NCBI GenBank assembly: GCA_036435485.1
Contig: JAZHRN010000139.1
Span: 3,844,001 to 3,908,000 of the forward strand
Origin: Saposhnikovia divaricata
Taxonomy: Eukaryota > Streptophyta > Magnoliopsida > Apiales > Apiaceae
Reading direction: 5' to 3'
DNA: 64,000 nucleotides
Below are positions 13,360 to 25,660 of this stretch, in pieces. The notes below the pieces were generated by a model that was not told where the DNA came from, ran no database searches, and saw only the letters and a program-made list of their open reading frames with translations. A program made the translations under genes and the position numbers. How positions within the stretch are numbered: position 1 is the first letter of the stretch; the number at the start of each line of letters is the position of its first letter.

Positions 13360-16300
13360 TAGTACACGGGATATTGTTAAAAATCGAGTCGGACCATTTT
13401 ATGGATATTTTTACATATTTTGTTCCTATGGGTTATTGGAATTCAACACAATTTTATTTAACGGAGTTCGGACCGGAATCGGAGCTGATATGATCGAAAC
13501 TCGGTTTTCGGAAACTTCTCAAAGGGGTTAGTACACGGGATATTGTTAAAAATCAAGTCGGACCATTTTGTGGATATTTTTACATATTTTGTTCCTATGG
13601 GTTATTGGAATTCAACGAAATTTTATTTGGTGCCAGTCGGACCTGAATCGGGGCTGAAATGACTGAAACTCGGTTTTCGGATAATCCTCAAAGGGGTTAG
13701 TACACGGGATATTGTTAAAAATCGAGTCGGACCATTTTATGGATATTTTTACATATTTTGTTCCTATGGGTTATTGGAATTCAACGCAATTTTATTTAAC
13801 GAAGTTCGGACCGGAATCGGAGCTAATATGATCGAAACTCGGTTTTCGGAAACTTCTCAAAGGGATTAGTACACGGGATATTGTTAAAAATCAAGTCGGA
13901 CAATTTTGTGGATATTTTTACATATTTTGTTCCTATGGGTTATTTGAATTCAATGAAATTTTATTTGGTGCCATTCGGACATGAATCGGGGCTGAAATGA
14001 CTGAAACTCGGTTTTCGGATAATCCTGAAAGGGGTTAGTACACGGGATATTGTTAAAAATCGAGTCGGACCATTTTATATATATTTTTACATATTTTGTT
14101 CCTATGGGTTATTGGAATTCAACGAAATTTTATTTGGTGCGAGTCGGACCTGAATCGGGGCTGAAATGACTGAAACTCGGTTTTCGGATAATCCTCAAAG
14201 GGGTTAGTACACGGGATATTGTTAAAAATCGAGTCGGTCCATTTTATGGATATTTTTACATATTTTGTTCCTATGGGTTATTGGAATTCAACACAATTTT
14301 ATTTAACGGAGTTCGGACCGGAATCTGAGCTGATATGATCGAAACTCGGTTTTCGGAAACTTCTCAAAGGGGTTAGTACACGGGATATTGTTAAAAATCA
14401 AGTCGGACCATTTTGTGGATATTTTTACATATTTTGTTCCTATGGGTTATTGGAATTCAACGAAATTTTATTTGGTGCCAGTCGGACCTGAATCGGGGCT
14501 GAAATGACTGAAATTCGGTTTTCGGATAATCCTCAAAGGGGTTAGTACACGGGATATTGTTAAAAATCGAGTCGGACCATTTTATGGATATTTTTACATA
14601 TTTTGTTCCTATGGGTTATTGGAATTCAACGCAATTTTATTTAACGAAGTTCGGACCGGAATCGGAGCTGATATGATAGAAACTCGGTTTTCGGAAACTT
14701 CTCAAAGGGATTAGTACACGGGATATTGTTAAAAATCAAGTCGGACAATTTTGTGGATATTTTTACATATTTTGTTCCTATGGGTTATTGGAATTCAATG
14801 AAATTTTATTTTGTGCCATTCGGACCTGAATCGGGGCTGAAATGACTGAAACTCGGTTTTCGGATAATCCTGAAAGGGGTTAGTACACGGGATATTGTTA
14901 AAAATCGAGTCGGACAATTTTATGGATATTTTTACATATTTTGTTCCTATGGGTTATTGGAATTCAACGAAATTTTATTTGGTGCGAGTCGGACCTGAAT
15001 CGGGGCTGAAATGACTGAAACTCGGTTTTCGGATAATCCTCAAAGGGGTTAGTACACGGGATATTGTTAAAAATCGAGTCGGACCATTTTATGGATATTT
15101 TTACATATTTTGTTCCTATGGGTTATTGGAATTCAACACAATTTTATTTAACGAAGTTCGGACCGGAATCGGAGCTGATATGATCGAAACTCGGTTTTCG
15201 GAAACTTCTCAAAGGGGTTAGTACACGGGATATTGTTAAAAATCAAGTCGGACCATTTTGTGGATATTTTTACATATTTTGTTCCTATGGGTTATTGGAA
15301 TTCAACGAAATTTTATTTGGTGCCAGTCGGACCTGAATCGGGGCTGAAATGACTGAAACTCGGTTTTCGGATAATCCTCAAAGGGGTTAGTACACGGGAT
15401 ATTGTTAAAAATCGAGTCGGACCATTTTATGGATATTTTTACATATTTTGTTCCTATGGGTTATTGGAATTCAACGCAATTTTATTTAACGAAGTTCGGA
15501 CCGGAATCGGAGCTAATATGATCGAAACTCGGTTTTCGGAAACTTCTCAAAGGGATTAGTACACGGGATATTGTTAAAAATCAAGTCGGACAATTTTGTG
15601 GATATTTTTACATATTTTGTTCCTATGGGTTATTTGAATTCAATGAAATTTTATTTGGTGCCATTCGGACATGAATCGGGGCTGAAATGACTGAAACTCG
15701 GTTTTCGGATAATCCTGAAAGGGGTTAGTACACGGGATATTGTTAAAAATCGAGTCGGACCATTTTATATATATTTTTACATATTTTGTTCCTATGGGTT
15801 ATTGGAATTCAACGAAATTTTATTTGGTGCGAGTCGGACCTGAATCGGGGCTGAAATGACTGAAACTCGGTTTTCGGATAATCCTCAAAGGGGTTAGTAC
15901 ACGGGATATTGTTAAAAATCGAGTCGGGCCATTTTATGGATATTTTTACATATTTTGTTCCTATGGGTTATTGGAATTCAACACAATTTTATTTAACGGA
16001 GTTCGGACCGGAATCTGAGCTGATATGATCGAAACTCGGTTTTCGGAAACTTCTCAAAGGGGTTAGTACACGGGATATTGTTAAAAATCAAGTCGGACCA
16101 TTTTGTGGATATTTTTACATATTTTGTTCCTATGGGTTATTGGAATTCAACGAAATTTTATTTGGTGCCAGTCGGACCTGAATCGGGGCTGAAATGACTG
16201 AAATTCGGTTTTCGGATAATCCTCAAAGGGGTTAGTACACGGGATATTGTTAAAAATCGAGTCGGACCATTTTATGGATATTTTTACATATTTTGTTCCT

Positions 16301-16420
16301 ATGGGTTATTGGAATTCAACGCAACTTTATTTAACGAAGTTCGGACCGGAATCGGAGCTAATATGATCGAAACTCGGTTTTCGGAAACTTCTCAAAGGGA
16401 TTAGTACACGGGATATTGTT
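13360..16420 (+). repeat. 10-mer repeat, 1,690 bp, about two copies
   Basis: TTTGAATTC recurs at 13,943 and 15,633, and AAATTCGG at 14,511 and 16,201, both 1,690 bp (10 monomers) apart. The copies run about 13.36-15.05 and 15.05-16.4 kb. They are less identical than the 9-mer copies upstream; for example TTTTGTGCC occurs near 14,810 in one copy only. Confidence 0.75.
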
Positions 16421-16629
16421 AAAAATCAAGTCGGACAATTTTGTGGATATTTTTACATATTTTGTTCCTATGGGTTATTGGAATTCAATGAAATTTTATT
16501 TGGTGCCGTTCGGACATGAATCGGGGCTGAAATGACTGAAACTCGGTTTTCGGATAATCCTGAAAGGGGTTAGTACACGGGATATTGTTAAAAATCGAGT
16601 CGGACCATTTTATGGATATTTTTACATAT

Positions 16630-18450
16630 TTTGTTCCTATGGGTTATTAGAATTCAACGAAATATTATTTGGTGCGAGTCGGACCTGAATCGGGGCTGAA
16701 ATGACTGAAACTCGGTTTTCGGAAAATCCTCAAAGGGGTTAGTACACGGGATATTGTTAAAAATCGAGTCGGACCATTTTATGGATATTTTTACATATTT
16801 TGTTCCTATGGGTTATTGGAATTCAACAAAATTTTATTTGGTGCCAGTCGGACCTGAATCGGGGATGAAATGACTGAAACTAGGTTTTCGGATAATCCTC
16901 AAAGAGGTTAGTACACGGGATATTGTTAAAAATCGAGTCGGACCATTTTATGGATATTTTTACATATTTTGTTCCTATGGGTTATTGGAATTCAACGCAA
17001 TTTTATTTAAGGAAGTTCGGACCGGAATCGGAGATGATATGATCGAAACTCGGTTTTCGGAAACTTCTCAAAGAGATTAGTACACTGGATATTTTTAAAA
17101 ATCAAGTCGGACAATTTTGTGGATATTTTTACATATTTGTTCCTATGGGTTATTGGAATTCAATGAAATTTTATTTGGTGCCATTCGGATCTGAATCGGG
17201 GCTGAAATGACTGAAACTCGGTTTTCGGATAATCCTGAAAGGGGTTAGTACACGGGATATTGTTAAAAATCGAGTCGGACCATTTTATGGATATTTTTAC
17301 ATATTTTGTTCCTATGGGTTATTGGAATTCAACAAAATTTTATTTGGTGCCAGTCGGACCTGAATCGGGGCTGAAATGACTGAAACTAGGTTTTCGGATA
17401 ATCCTCAAAGAGGTTAGTACACGGGATATTGTTAAAAATCGAGTCGGACCATTTTATGGATATTTTTACATATTTTATTCCTATGGGTTATTAGAATTCA
17501 ACGCAATTTTATTTAAGGAAGTTCGGACTGGAATCGGAGCTGATATGATCGAAACTCGGTTTTCGGAAACTTCTCAAAGAGATTAGTACACGGGATATTG
17601 TTAAAAATCAAGTCGGACAATTTTGTGGATATTTTTACATATTTGTTCCTATGGGTTATTGGAATTCAATGAAATTTTATTTGGTGCCATTCGGATCTGA
17701 ATCGGGGCTGAAATGACTGAAACTCGGTTTTCGGATAATCCTGAAAGGGGTTAGTACACGGGATATTGTTAAAAATCGAGTCGGACCATTTTATGGAAAT
17801 TTTTACATATTTTGTTCCTATGGGTTTTTTGAAATTCAACGAAATTTTATTTGGTGCCAGTCGGACCTGAATCGGGGCTGAAATGACAGAAACTCGGTTT
17901 TCGGATAATCCGCAAAGGGGTTAGTACACGGGATAATGTTAAAAATCGAGTCGGACCATTTTATGGATATTTTTACATATTTTGTTCCTATGGGTTATTG
18001 GAATTCAACGTAATTTTATTTAACGAAGTTTGGACCGGAATCGGAGCTGATATGATCGAAACTCGGTTTTTGGAAACTTCTCAAAGGGATTAGTACACGG
18101 GATATTGTTAAAAATCTAGTCGGACAATTTTGTGGATATTTTTACATATTTTGTTCCTATGGGTTATTGGAATTCAATGAAATTTTATTTGGTGCCATTC
18201 GGACCTGAATCGGGGCTGAAATGACTGAAATTCGGTTTTCGGATAATCCTCAAAGGGGTTAGTACACGGGATATTATTAAAATTCGAGTCGGACCATTTT
18301 ATGGATATTTTTACATATTTTGTTCCAATGGGTTATTGGAATTCAATGAAATTTTATTTGGTGCCATTCGGACCTGAATCGGGGCTAAAATGACTGAAAC
18401 TCGGTTTTCGGATAATCCTCAAAGGGGTTAGTACACGGGATATAGTTAAA
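16630..18450 (+). repeat. Divergent patch of the array
   Basis: Monomers here carry more private changes than their neighbours: GTTATTAGAATTC, AAAGAGGTTAG, CACTGGATATTTTTAAAA (about 17,083), GGATAATGTTAAAA (about 17,930), GGTTTTTTGAAATTC (about 17,823, +1 bp) and CCGCAAAGG. Several of these changes recur far away at about 40.1-41.8, 48.7-50.5 and 63.4-64.0 kb. This points to a shared older haplotype rather than random damage. Confidence 0.75.
16830..17840 (+). repeat. Local 506-bp trimer duplication
   Basis: AGAGGTTA recurs at 16,903 and 17,409, and the 1-bp-short ACATATTTGTTCC at 17,131 and 17,637. Both pairs are 506 bp apart (three monomers minus the shared 1-bp deletion). CTAGGTTTTCGG is also shared at about 16,880 and 17,386. 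Because the deletion is in both copies, it predates the duplication. Confidence 0.85.
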
Positions 18451-20110
18451 AATCGAGTCGGACCATTTTATGGATATTTTTACATATTTTGTTCCTATGG
18501 GTTATTGGAATTCAACACAATTTTATTTAACGGAGTTCGGACCGGAATCGGAGCTGATATGATCGGAACTCGGTTTTCGGAAACTTCTCAAAGGGGTTAG
18601 TACACGGGATATTGTTAAAAATCAAGTCGGACCATTTTGTGGATATTTTTACATATTTTGTTCCTATGGGTTATTGGAATTCAACGAAATTTTATTTGGT
18701 GCCAGTCGGACCTGAATCGGGGCTGAAATGACTGAAACTCGGTTTTCGGATAATCCTCAAAGGGGTTAGTACACGGGATATTGTTAAAAATCGAGTCGGA
18801 CCATTTTATGGATATTTTTACATATTTTGTTCCTATGGGTTATTGGAATTCAACGCAATTTTATTTAACGAAGTTCGGACCGGAATCGGAGCTAATATGA
18901 TCGAAACTCGGTTTTCGGAAACTTCTCAAAGGGATTAGTACACGGGATATTGTTAAAAATCAAGTCGGACAATTTTGTGGATATTTTTACATATTTTGTT
19001 CCTATGGGTTATTGGAATTCAATGAAATTTTATTTGGTGCCATTCGGACATGAATCGGGGCTGAAATGACTGAAACTCGGTTTTCGGATAATCCTGAAAG
19101 GGGTTAGTACACGGGATATTGTTAAAAATCGAGTCGGACCATTTTATATATATTTTTACATATTTTGTTCCTATGGGTTATTGGAATTCAATGAAATTTT
19201 ATTTGGTGCGAGTCGGACCTGAATCGGGGCTGAAATGACTGAAACTCGGTTTTCGGATAATCCTCAAAGGGGTTAGTACACGGGATATTGTTAAAAATCG
19301 AGTCGGACCATTTTATGGATATTTTTACATATTTTGTTCCTATGGGTTATTGGAATTCAACACAATTTTATTTAACGGAGTTCGGACCGGAATCGGAGCT
19401 GATATGATCGAAACTCGGTTTTCGGAAACTTCTCAAAGGGGTTAGTACACGGGATATTGTTAAAAATCAAGTCGGACCATTTTGTGGATATTTTTACATA
19501 TTTTGTACCTATGGGTTATTGGAATTCAACGAAATTTTATTTGGTGCCAGTCGGACCTGAATCGGGGCTGAAATGACTGAAACTCGGTTTTCGGATAATC
19601 CTCAAAGGGGTTAGTACACGGGATATTGTTAAAAATCGAGTCGGACCATTTTATGGATATTTTTACATATTTTGTTCCTATGGGTTATTGGAATTCAACG
19701 CAATTTTATTTAACGAAGTTCGGACCGGAATCGGAGCTAATATGATCGAAACTCGGTTTTCGGAAACTTCTCAAAGGGATTAGTACACGGGATATTGTTA
19801 AAAATCAAGTCGGACAATTTTGTGGATATTTTTACATATTTTGTTCCAATGGGTTATTTGAATTCAATGAAATTTTATTTGGTGCCATTCGGACATGAAT
19901 CGGGGTTGAAATGACTGAAACTCGGTTTTCGGATAATCCTGAAAGGGGTTAGTACACGGGATATTGTTAAAAATCGAGTCGGACCATTTTATATATATTT
20001 TTACATATTTTGTTCCTATGGGTTATTGGAATTCAACGAAATTTTATTTGGTGCGAGTCGGACCTGAATCGGGGCTGAAATGACTGAAACTCGGTTTTCG
20101 GATAATCCTC
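18420..20110 (+). repeat. 5-mer higher-order repeat A-D-E-B-C, 845 bp, two copies
   Basis: The subtype order A, D, E, B, C occurs twice in a row. The A-type AACACAA starts at 18,514 and 19,359, 845 bp (five monomers) apart. In the first copy the C monomer has AATGAAATTTT instead of AACGAAATTTT; in the second copy B has TTTGAATTC. Confidence 0.8.
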
Positions 20111-23100
20111 AAAGGGGTTAGTACACGGGATATTGTTAAAAATCGAGTCGGACCATTTTATGGATATTTTTACATATTTTGTTCCTATGGGTTATTGGAA
20201 TTCAACGCAATTTTATTTAACGAAGTTCGGACCGGAATCGGAACTAATATGATCGAAACTCGATTTTCGGAAACTTCTCAAAGGGATTAGTACACGGGAT
20301 ATTGTTAAAAATCAAGTCGGACAATTTTGTGGATATTTTTACATATTTTGTTCCTATGGGTTATTGGAATTCAATGAAATTTTATTTGGTGCCATTCGGA
20401 CCTGAATCGGGGCTGAAATGACTGAAACTCGGTTTTCGGATAATCCTGAAAGGGGTTAGTACACGGGATATTGTTAAAAATCGAGTCGGACCATTTTATG
20501 GATATTTTTACATATTTTGTTCCTATGGGTTATTGGAATTCATCGAAATTTTATTTGGTGCCAGTCGGACCTGAATCGGGGCTGAAATGACTGAAACTCG
20601 GTTTTCGGATAATCCTCAAAGGGGTTAGTACACGGGATATTGTTAAAAATCGAGTCGGACCATTTTATGGATATTTTTACATATTTTGTTCCTATGGGTT
20701 ATTGGAATTCAACGCAATTTTATTTAACGAAGTTCGGACCGGAATCGGAGCTGATATGATCGAAACTCGGTTTTCGGAAACTTCTCAAAGGGATTAGTAC
20801 ACGGGATATTGTTAAAAATCAAGTCGGACAATTTTGTGGATATTTTTACATATTTTGTTTCTATGGGTTATTGGAATTCAATGAAATTTTATTTGGTGCC
20901 ATTCGGACATGAATCGGGGCTGAAATGATTGAAACTCGGTTTTCGGATAATCCTGAAAGGGGTTAGTACACGGGATATTGTTAAAAATCGAGTCGGACCA
21001 TTTTATATATATTTTTACATATTTTGTTCCTATGGGTTATTGGAATTCAACGAAATTTTATTTGGTGCGAGTCGGACCTGAATCGGGGCTGAAATGACTG
21101 AAACTCGGTTTTCGGATAATCCTCAAAGGGGTTAGTACACGGGATATTGTTAAAAATCGAGTCGGACCATTTTATGGATATTTTTACATATTTTGTTCCT
21201 ATGGGTTATTGGAATTCAACGCAATTTTATTTAACGAAGTTCGGACCGGAATCGGAACTAATATGATCGAAACTCGGTTTTCGGAAACTTCTCAAAGGGA
21301 TTAGTACACGGGATATTGTTAAAAATCAAGTCGGACAATTTTGTGGATATTTTTACATATTTTGTTCCTATGGGTTATTGGAATTCAATGAAATTTTATT
21401 TGGTGCCATTCGGACCTGAATCGGGGCTGAAATGACTGAAACTCGGTTTTCGGATAATCCTGAAAGGGGTTAGTACACGGGATATTGTTAAAAATCGAGT
21501 CGGACCATTTTATATATATTTTTACATATTTTGTTCCTATGGGTTATTGGAATTCAACGAAATTTTATTTGGTGCCAGTTGGACCTGAATCGGGGCTGAA
21601 ATGACTGAAACTCGGTTTTCGGATAATCCTCAAAGGGGTTAGTACACGGGATATTGTTAAAAATCGAGTCGGACCATTTTATGGATATTTTTACATATTT
21701 TGTTCCTATGGGTTATTGGAATTCAACACAATTTTATTTAACGGAGTTCGGACCGGAATCGGAGCTGATATGATCGAAACTCGGTTTTCGGAAACTTCTC
21801 AAAGGGGTTAGTACACGGGATATTGTTAAAAATCAAGTCGGACCATTTTGTGGATATTTTTACATATTTTGTTCCTATGGGTTATTGGAATTCAACGCAA
21901 TTTTATTTAACGAAGTTCGGACCGGAATCGGAGCTAATATGATCGAAACTCGGTTTTCGGAAACTTCTCAAAGGGATTAGTACACGGGATATTGTTAAAA
22001 ATCAAGTCGGACAATTTTGTGGATATTTTTACATATTTTGTTCCTATGGGTTATTGGAATTCAATGAAATTTTATTTGGTGCCATTCGGACCTGAATCGG
22101 GGCTGAAATGACTGAAACTCGGTTTTCGGATAATCCTGAAACTCGGTACACGGGATATTGTTAAAAATCGAGTCGGACCATTTTATATATATTTTTACAT
22201 ATTTTGTTCCTATGGGTTATTGGAATTCAACGAAATTTTATTTGGTGCCAGTCGGACCTGAATCGGGGCTGAAATGACTGAAACTCGGTTTTCGGATAAT
22301 CCTCAATGGGGTTAGTACACGGGATATTGTTAAAAATCGAGTCGGACCATTTTATGGATATTTTTACATATTTTGTTCCTATGGGTTATTGGAATTCAAC
22401 ACAATTTTATTTAACGGAGTTCGGACGGGAATCGGAGCTGATATGATCGAAACTCGGTTTTCGGAAACTTCTCAAAGGGGTTAGTACACGGGATATTGTT
22501 AAAAATCAAGTCGGACCATTTTGTGGATATTTTTACATATTTTGTTCCTATGGGTTATTGGAATTCAACGAAATTTTATTTGGTGCCAGTCGGACCTGAA
22601 TCGGGGCTGAAATGACTGAAACTCGGTTTTCGGATAATCCTCAAAGGGGTTAGTACACGGGATATTGTTAAAAATCGAGTCGGACCATTTTATGGATATT
22701 TTTACATATTTTGTTCCTATGGGTTATTGGAATTCAACGCAATTTTATTTAACGAAGTTCGGACCGGAATCAGAGCTAATATGATCGAAACTCGGTTTTC
22801 GGAAACTTCTCAAAGGGATTAGTACACGGGATATTGTTAAAAATCAAGTCGGACAATTTTGTGGATATTTTTACATATTTTGTTCCTATGGGTTATTGGA
22901 ATTCAATGAAATTTTATTTGGTGCCATTCGGACCTGAATCGGGGCTGAAATGACTGAAACTCGGTTTTCGGATAATCCTGAAAGGGGTTAGTACACGGGA
23001 TATTGTTAAAAATCGATTCGGACCATTTTATGGATATTTTTACATATTTTGTTCCTATGGGTTATTGGAATTCATCGAAATTTTATTTGGTGCCAGTCGG

Positions 23101-25660
23101 ACCTGAATCGGGGCTGAAATGACTGAAACTCGGTTTTCGGATAATCCTCAAAGGGGTTAGTACACGGGATATTGTTAAAAATCGAGTCGGACCATTTTAT
23201 GGATATTTTTACATATTTTGTTCCTATGGGTTATTGGAATTCAACGCAATTTTATTTAACGAAGTTCGGACCGGAATCGGAGCTGATATGATCGAAACTC
23301 GGTTTTCGGAAACTTCTCAAAGGGATTAGTACACGGGATATTGTTAAAAATCAAGTCGGACAATTTTGTGGATATTTTTACATATTTTGTTCCTATGGGT
23401 TATTGGAATTCAATGAAATTTTATTTGGTGCCATTCGGACATGAATCGGGGCTGAAATGACTGAAACTCGGTTTTCGGATAATCCTGAAAGGGGTTAGTA
23501 CACGGGATATTGTTAAAAATCGAGTCGGACCATTTTATGGATATTTTTACATATTTTGTTCCTATGGGTTATTGGAATTCATCGAAATTTTTTTTGGTGC
23601 CAGTCGGACCTGAATCGGGGCTGAAATGACTGAAACTCGGTTTTCGGATAATCCTCAAAGGGGTTAGTACACGGGATATTGTTAAAAATCGAGTCGGACC
23701 ATTTTATGGATATTTTTACATATTTTGTTCCTATGGGTTATTGGAATTCAACGCAATTTTATTTAACGAAGTTCGGACCGGAATCGGAGCTGATATGATC
23801 GAAACTCGGTTTTCGGAAACTTCTCAAAGGGATTAGTACACGGGATATTGTTAAAAATCAAGTCGGACAATTTTGTGGATATTTTTACATATTTTGTTCC
23901 TATGGGTTATTGGAATTCAATGAAATTTTATTTGGTGCCATTCGGACATGAATCGGGGCTGAAATGATTGAAACTCGGTTTTCGGATAATCCTGAAAGGG
24001 GTTAGTACACGGGATATTGTTAAAAATCGAGTCGGACCATTTTATATATATTTTTACATATTTTGTTCCCATGGGTTATTGGAATTCAACGAAATTTTAT
24101 TTGGTGCGAGTCGGACCTGAATCGGGGCTGAAATGACTGAAACTCGATTTTCGGATAATCCTCAAAGGGGTTAGTACACGGGATATTGTTAAAAATCGAG
24201 TCGGACCATTTTATGGATATTTTTACATATTTTGTTCCTATGGGTTATTGGAATTCAACACAATTTTATTTAACGGAGTTCGGACCGGAATCGGAGCTGA
24301 TATGATCGAAACTCGGTTTTCGGAAACTTCTCAAAGGGGTTAGTACACGGGATATTGTTAAAAATCAAGTCGGACCATTTTGTGGATATTTTTACATATT
24401 TTGTTCCTATGGGTTATTGGAATTCAACGAAATTTTATTTGGTGCCAGTCGGACCTGAATCGGGGCTGAAATGACTGAAACTCGGTTTTCGGATAATCCT
24501 CAAAGGGGTTAGTACACGGGATATTGTTAAAAATCGAGTCGGACCATTTTATGGATATTTTTACATATTTTGTTCCTATGGGTTATTGGAATTTAACGCA
24601 ATTTTATTTAACGAAGTTCGGACCGGAATCGGAACTAATATGATCGAAACTCGGTTTTCGGAAACTTCTCAAAGGGATTAGTACACGGGATATTGTTAAA
24701 AATCAAGTCGGACAATTTTGTGGATATTTTTACATATTTTGTTCCTATGGGTTATTAGAATTCAATGAAATTTTATTTGGTGCCATTCGGACCTGAATCG
24801 GGGCTGAAATGACTGAAACTCGGTTTTCGGATAATCCTGAAAGGGGTTAGTACACGGGATATTGTTAAAAATCGAGTCGGACCATTTTATATATATATTT
24901 ACATATTTTGTTCCTATGGGTTATTGGAATTCAACGAAATTTTATTTGGTGCCAGTCGGACCTGAATCGGGGCTGAAATGACTGAAACTCGGTTTTCGGA
25001 TAATCCTCAAAGGGTTTAGTACACGGGATATTGTTAAAAATCGAGTCGGACCATTTTATGGATATTTTTACATATTTTGTTCCTATGGGTTATTGGAATT
25101 CAACACAATTTTATTTAACGGAGTTCGGACCGGAATCGGAGCTGATATGATCGAAACTCGGTTTTCGGAAACTTCTCAAAGGGGTTAGTACACGGGATAT
25201 TGTTAAAAATCAAGTCGGACCATTTTGTGGATATTTTTACATATTTTGTTCCTATGGGTTATTGGAATTCAACGCAATTTTATTTAACGAAGTTCGGACC
25301 GGAATCGGAGCTAATATGATCGAAACTCGGTTTTCGGAAACTTCTCAAAGGGATTAGTACACGGGATATTGTTAAAAATCAAGTCGGACAATTTTGTGGA
25401 TATTTTTACATATTTTGTTCCTATGGGTTATTGGAATTCAATGAAATTTTATTTGGTGCCATTCGGACCTGAATCGGGGCTGAAATGACTGAAACTCGGT
25501 TTTCGGATAATCCTGAAAGGGGTTAGTACACGGGATATTGTTAAAAATCGAGTCGGACCATTTTATATATATTTTTACATATTTTGTTCCTATGGGTTAT
25601 TGGAATTCAACGAAATTTTATTTGGTGCCAGTCGGACCTGAATCGGGGCTGAAATGATTG
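20110..25660 (+). repeat. Mosaic region with overlapping long-range duplications
   Basis: No single period holds. GAACTAAT variants at 20,241, 21,255 and 24,632 are 1,014 bp (6 monomers) and 3,377 bp (20 monomers minus 3 bp) apart. CATCGAAATT variants lie at 20,541, 23,073 and 23,580, and TGATTG variants at 20,927 and 23,966. Chimeric monomers with a D-type 5' half and an E-type 3' half occur near 21,830-21,930 and 25,210-25,310. They are consistent with one-monomer deletions by unequal exchange. Confidence 0.75.
22131..22160 (+). other. Short templated replacement inside a monomer (-3 bp)
   Basis: The expected box CCTGAAAGGGGTTAGTACAC reads CCTGAAACTCGGTACAC. The CTGAAACTCGGT stretch is the normal phase ~147-161 sequence of a family Y monomer, here placed at the start of the unit. 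CTGAAA is common to both sites. The change costs 3 bp and is seen once in the window. It looks like a brief template switch within the array; a gene-conversion patch is the alternative. Confidence 0.7.
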
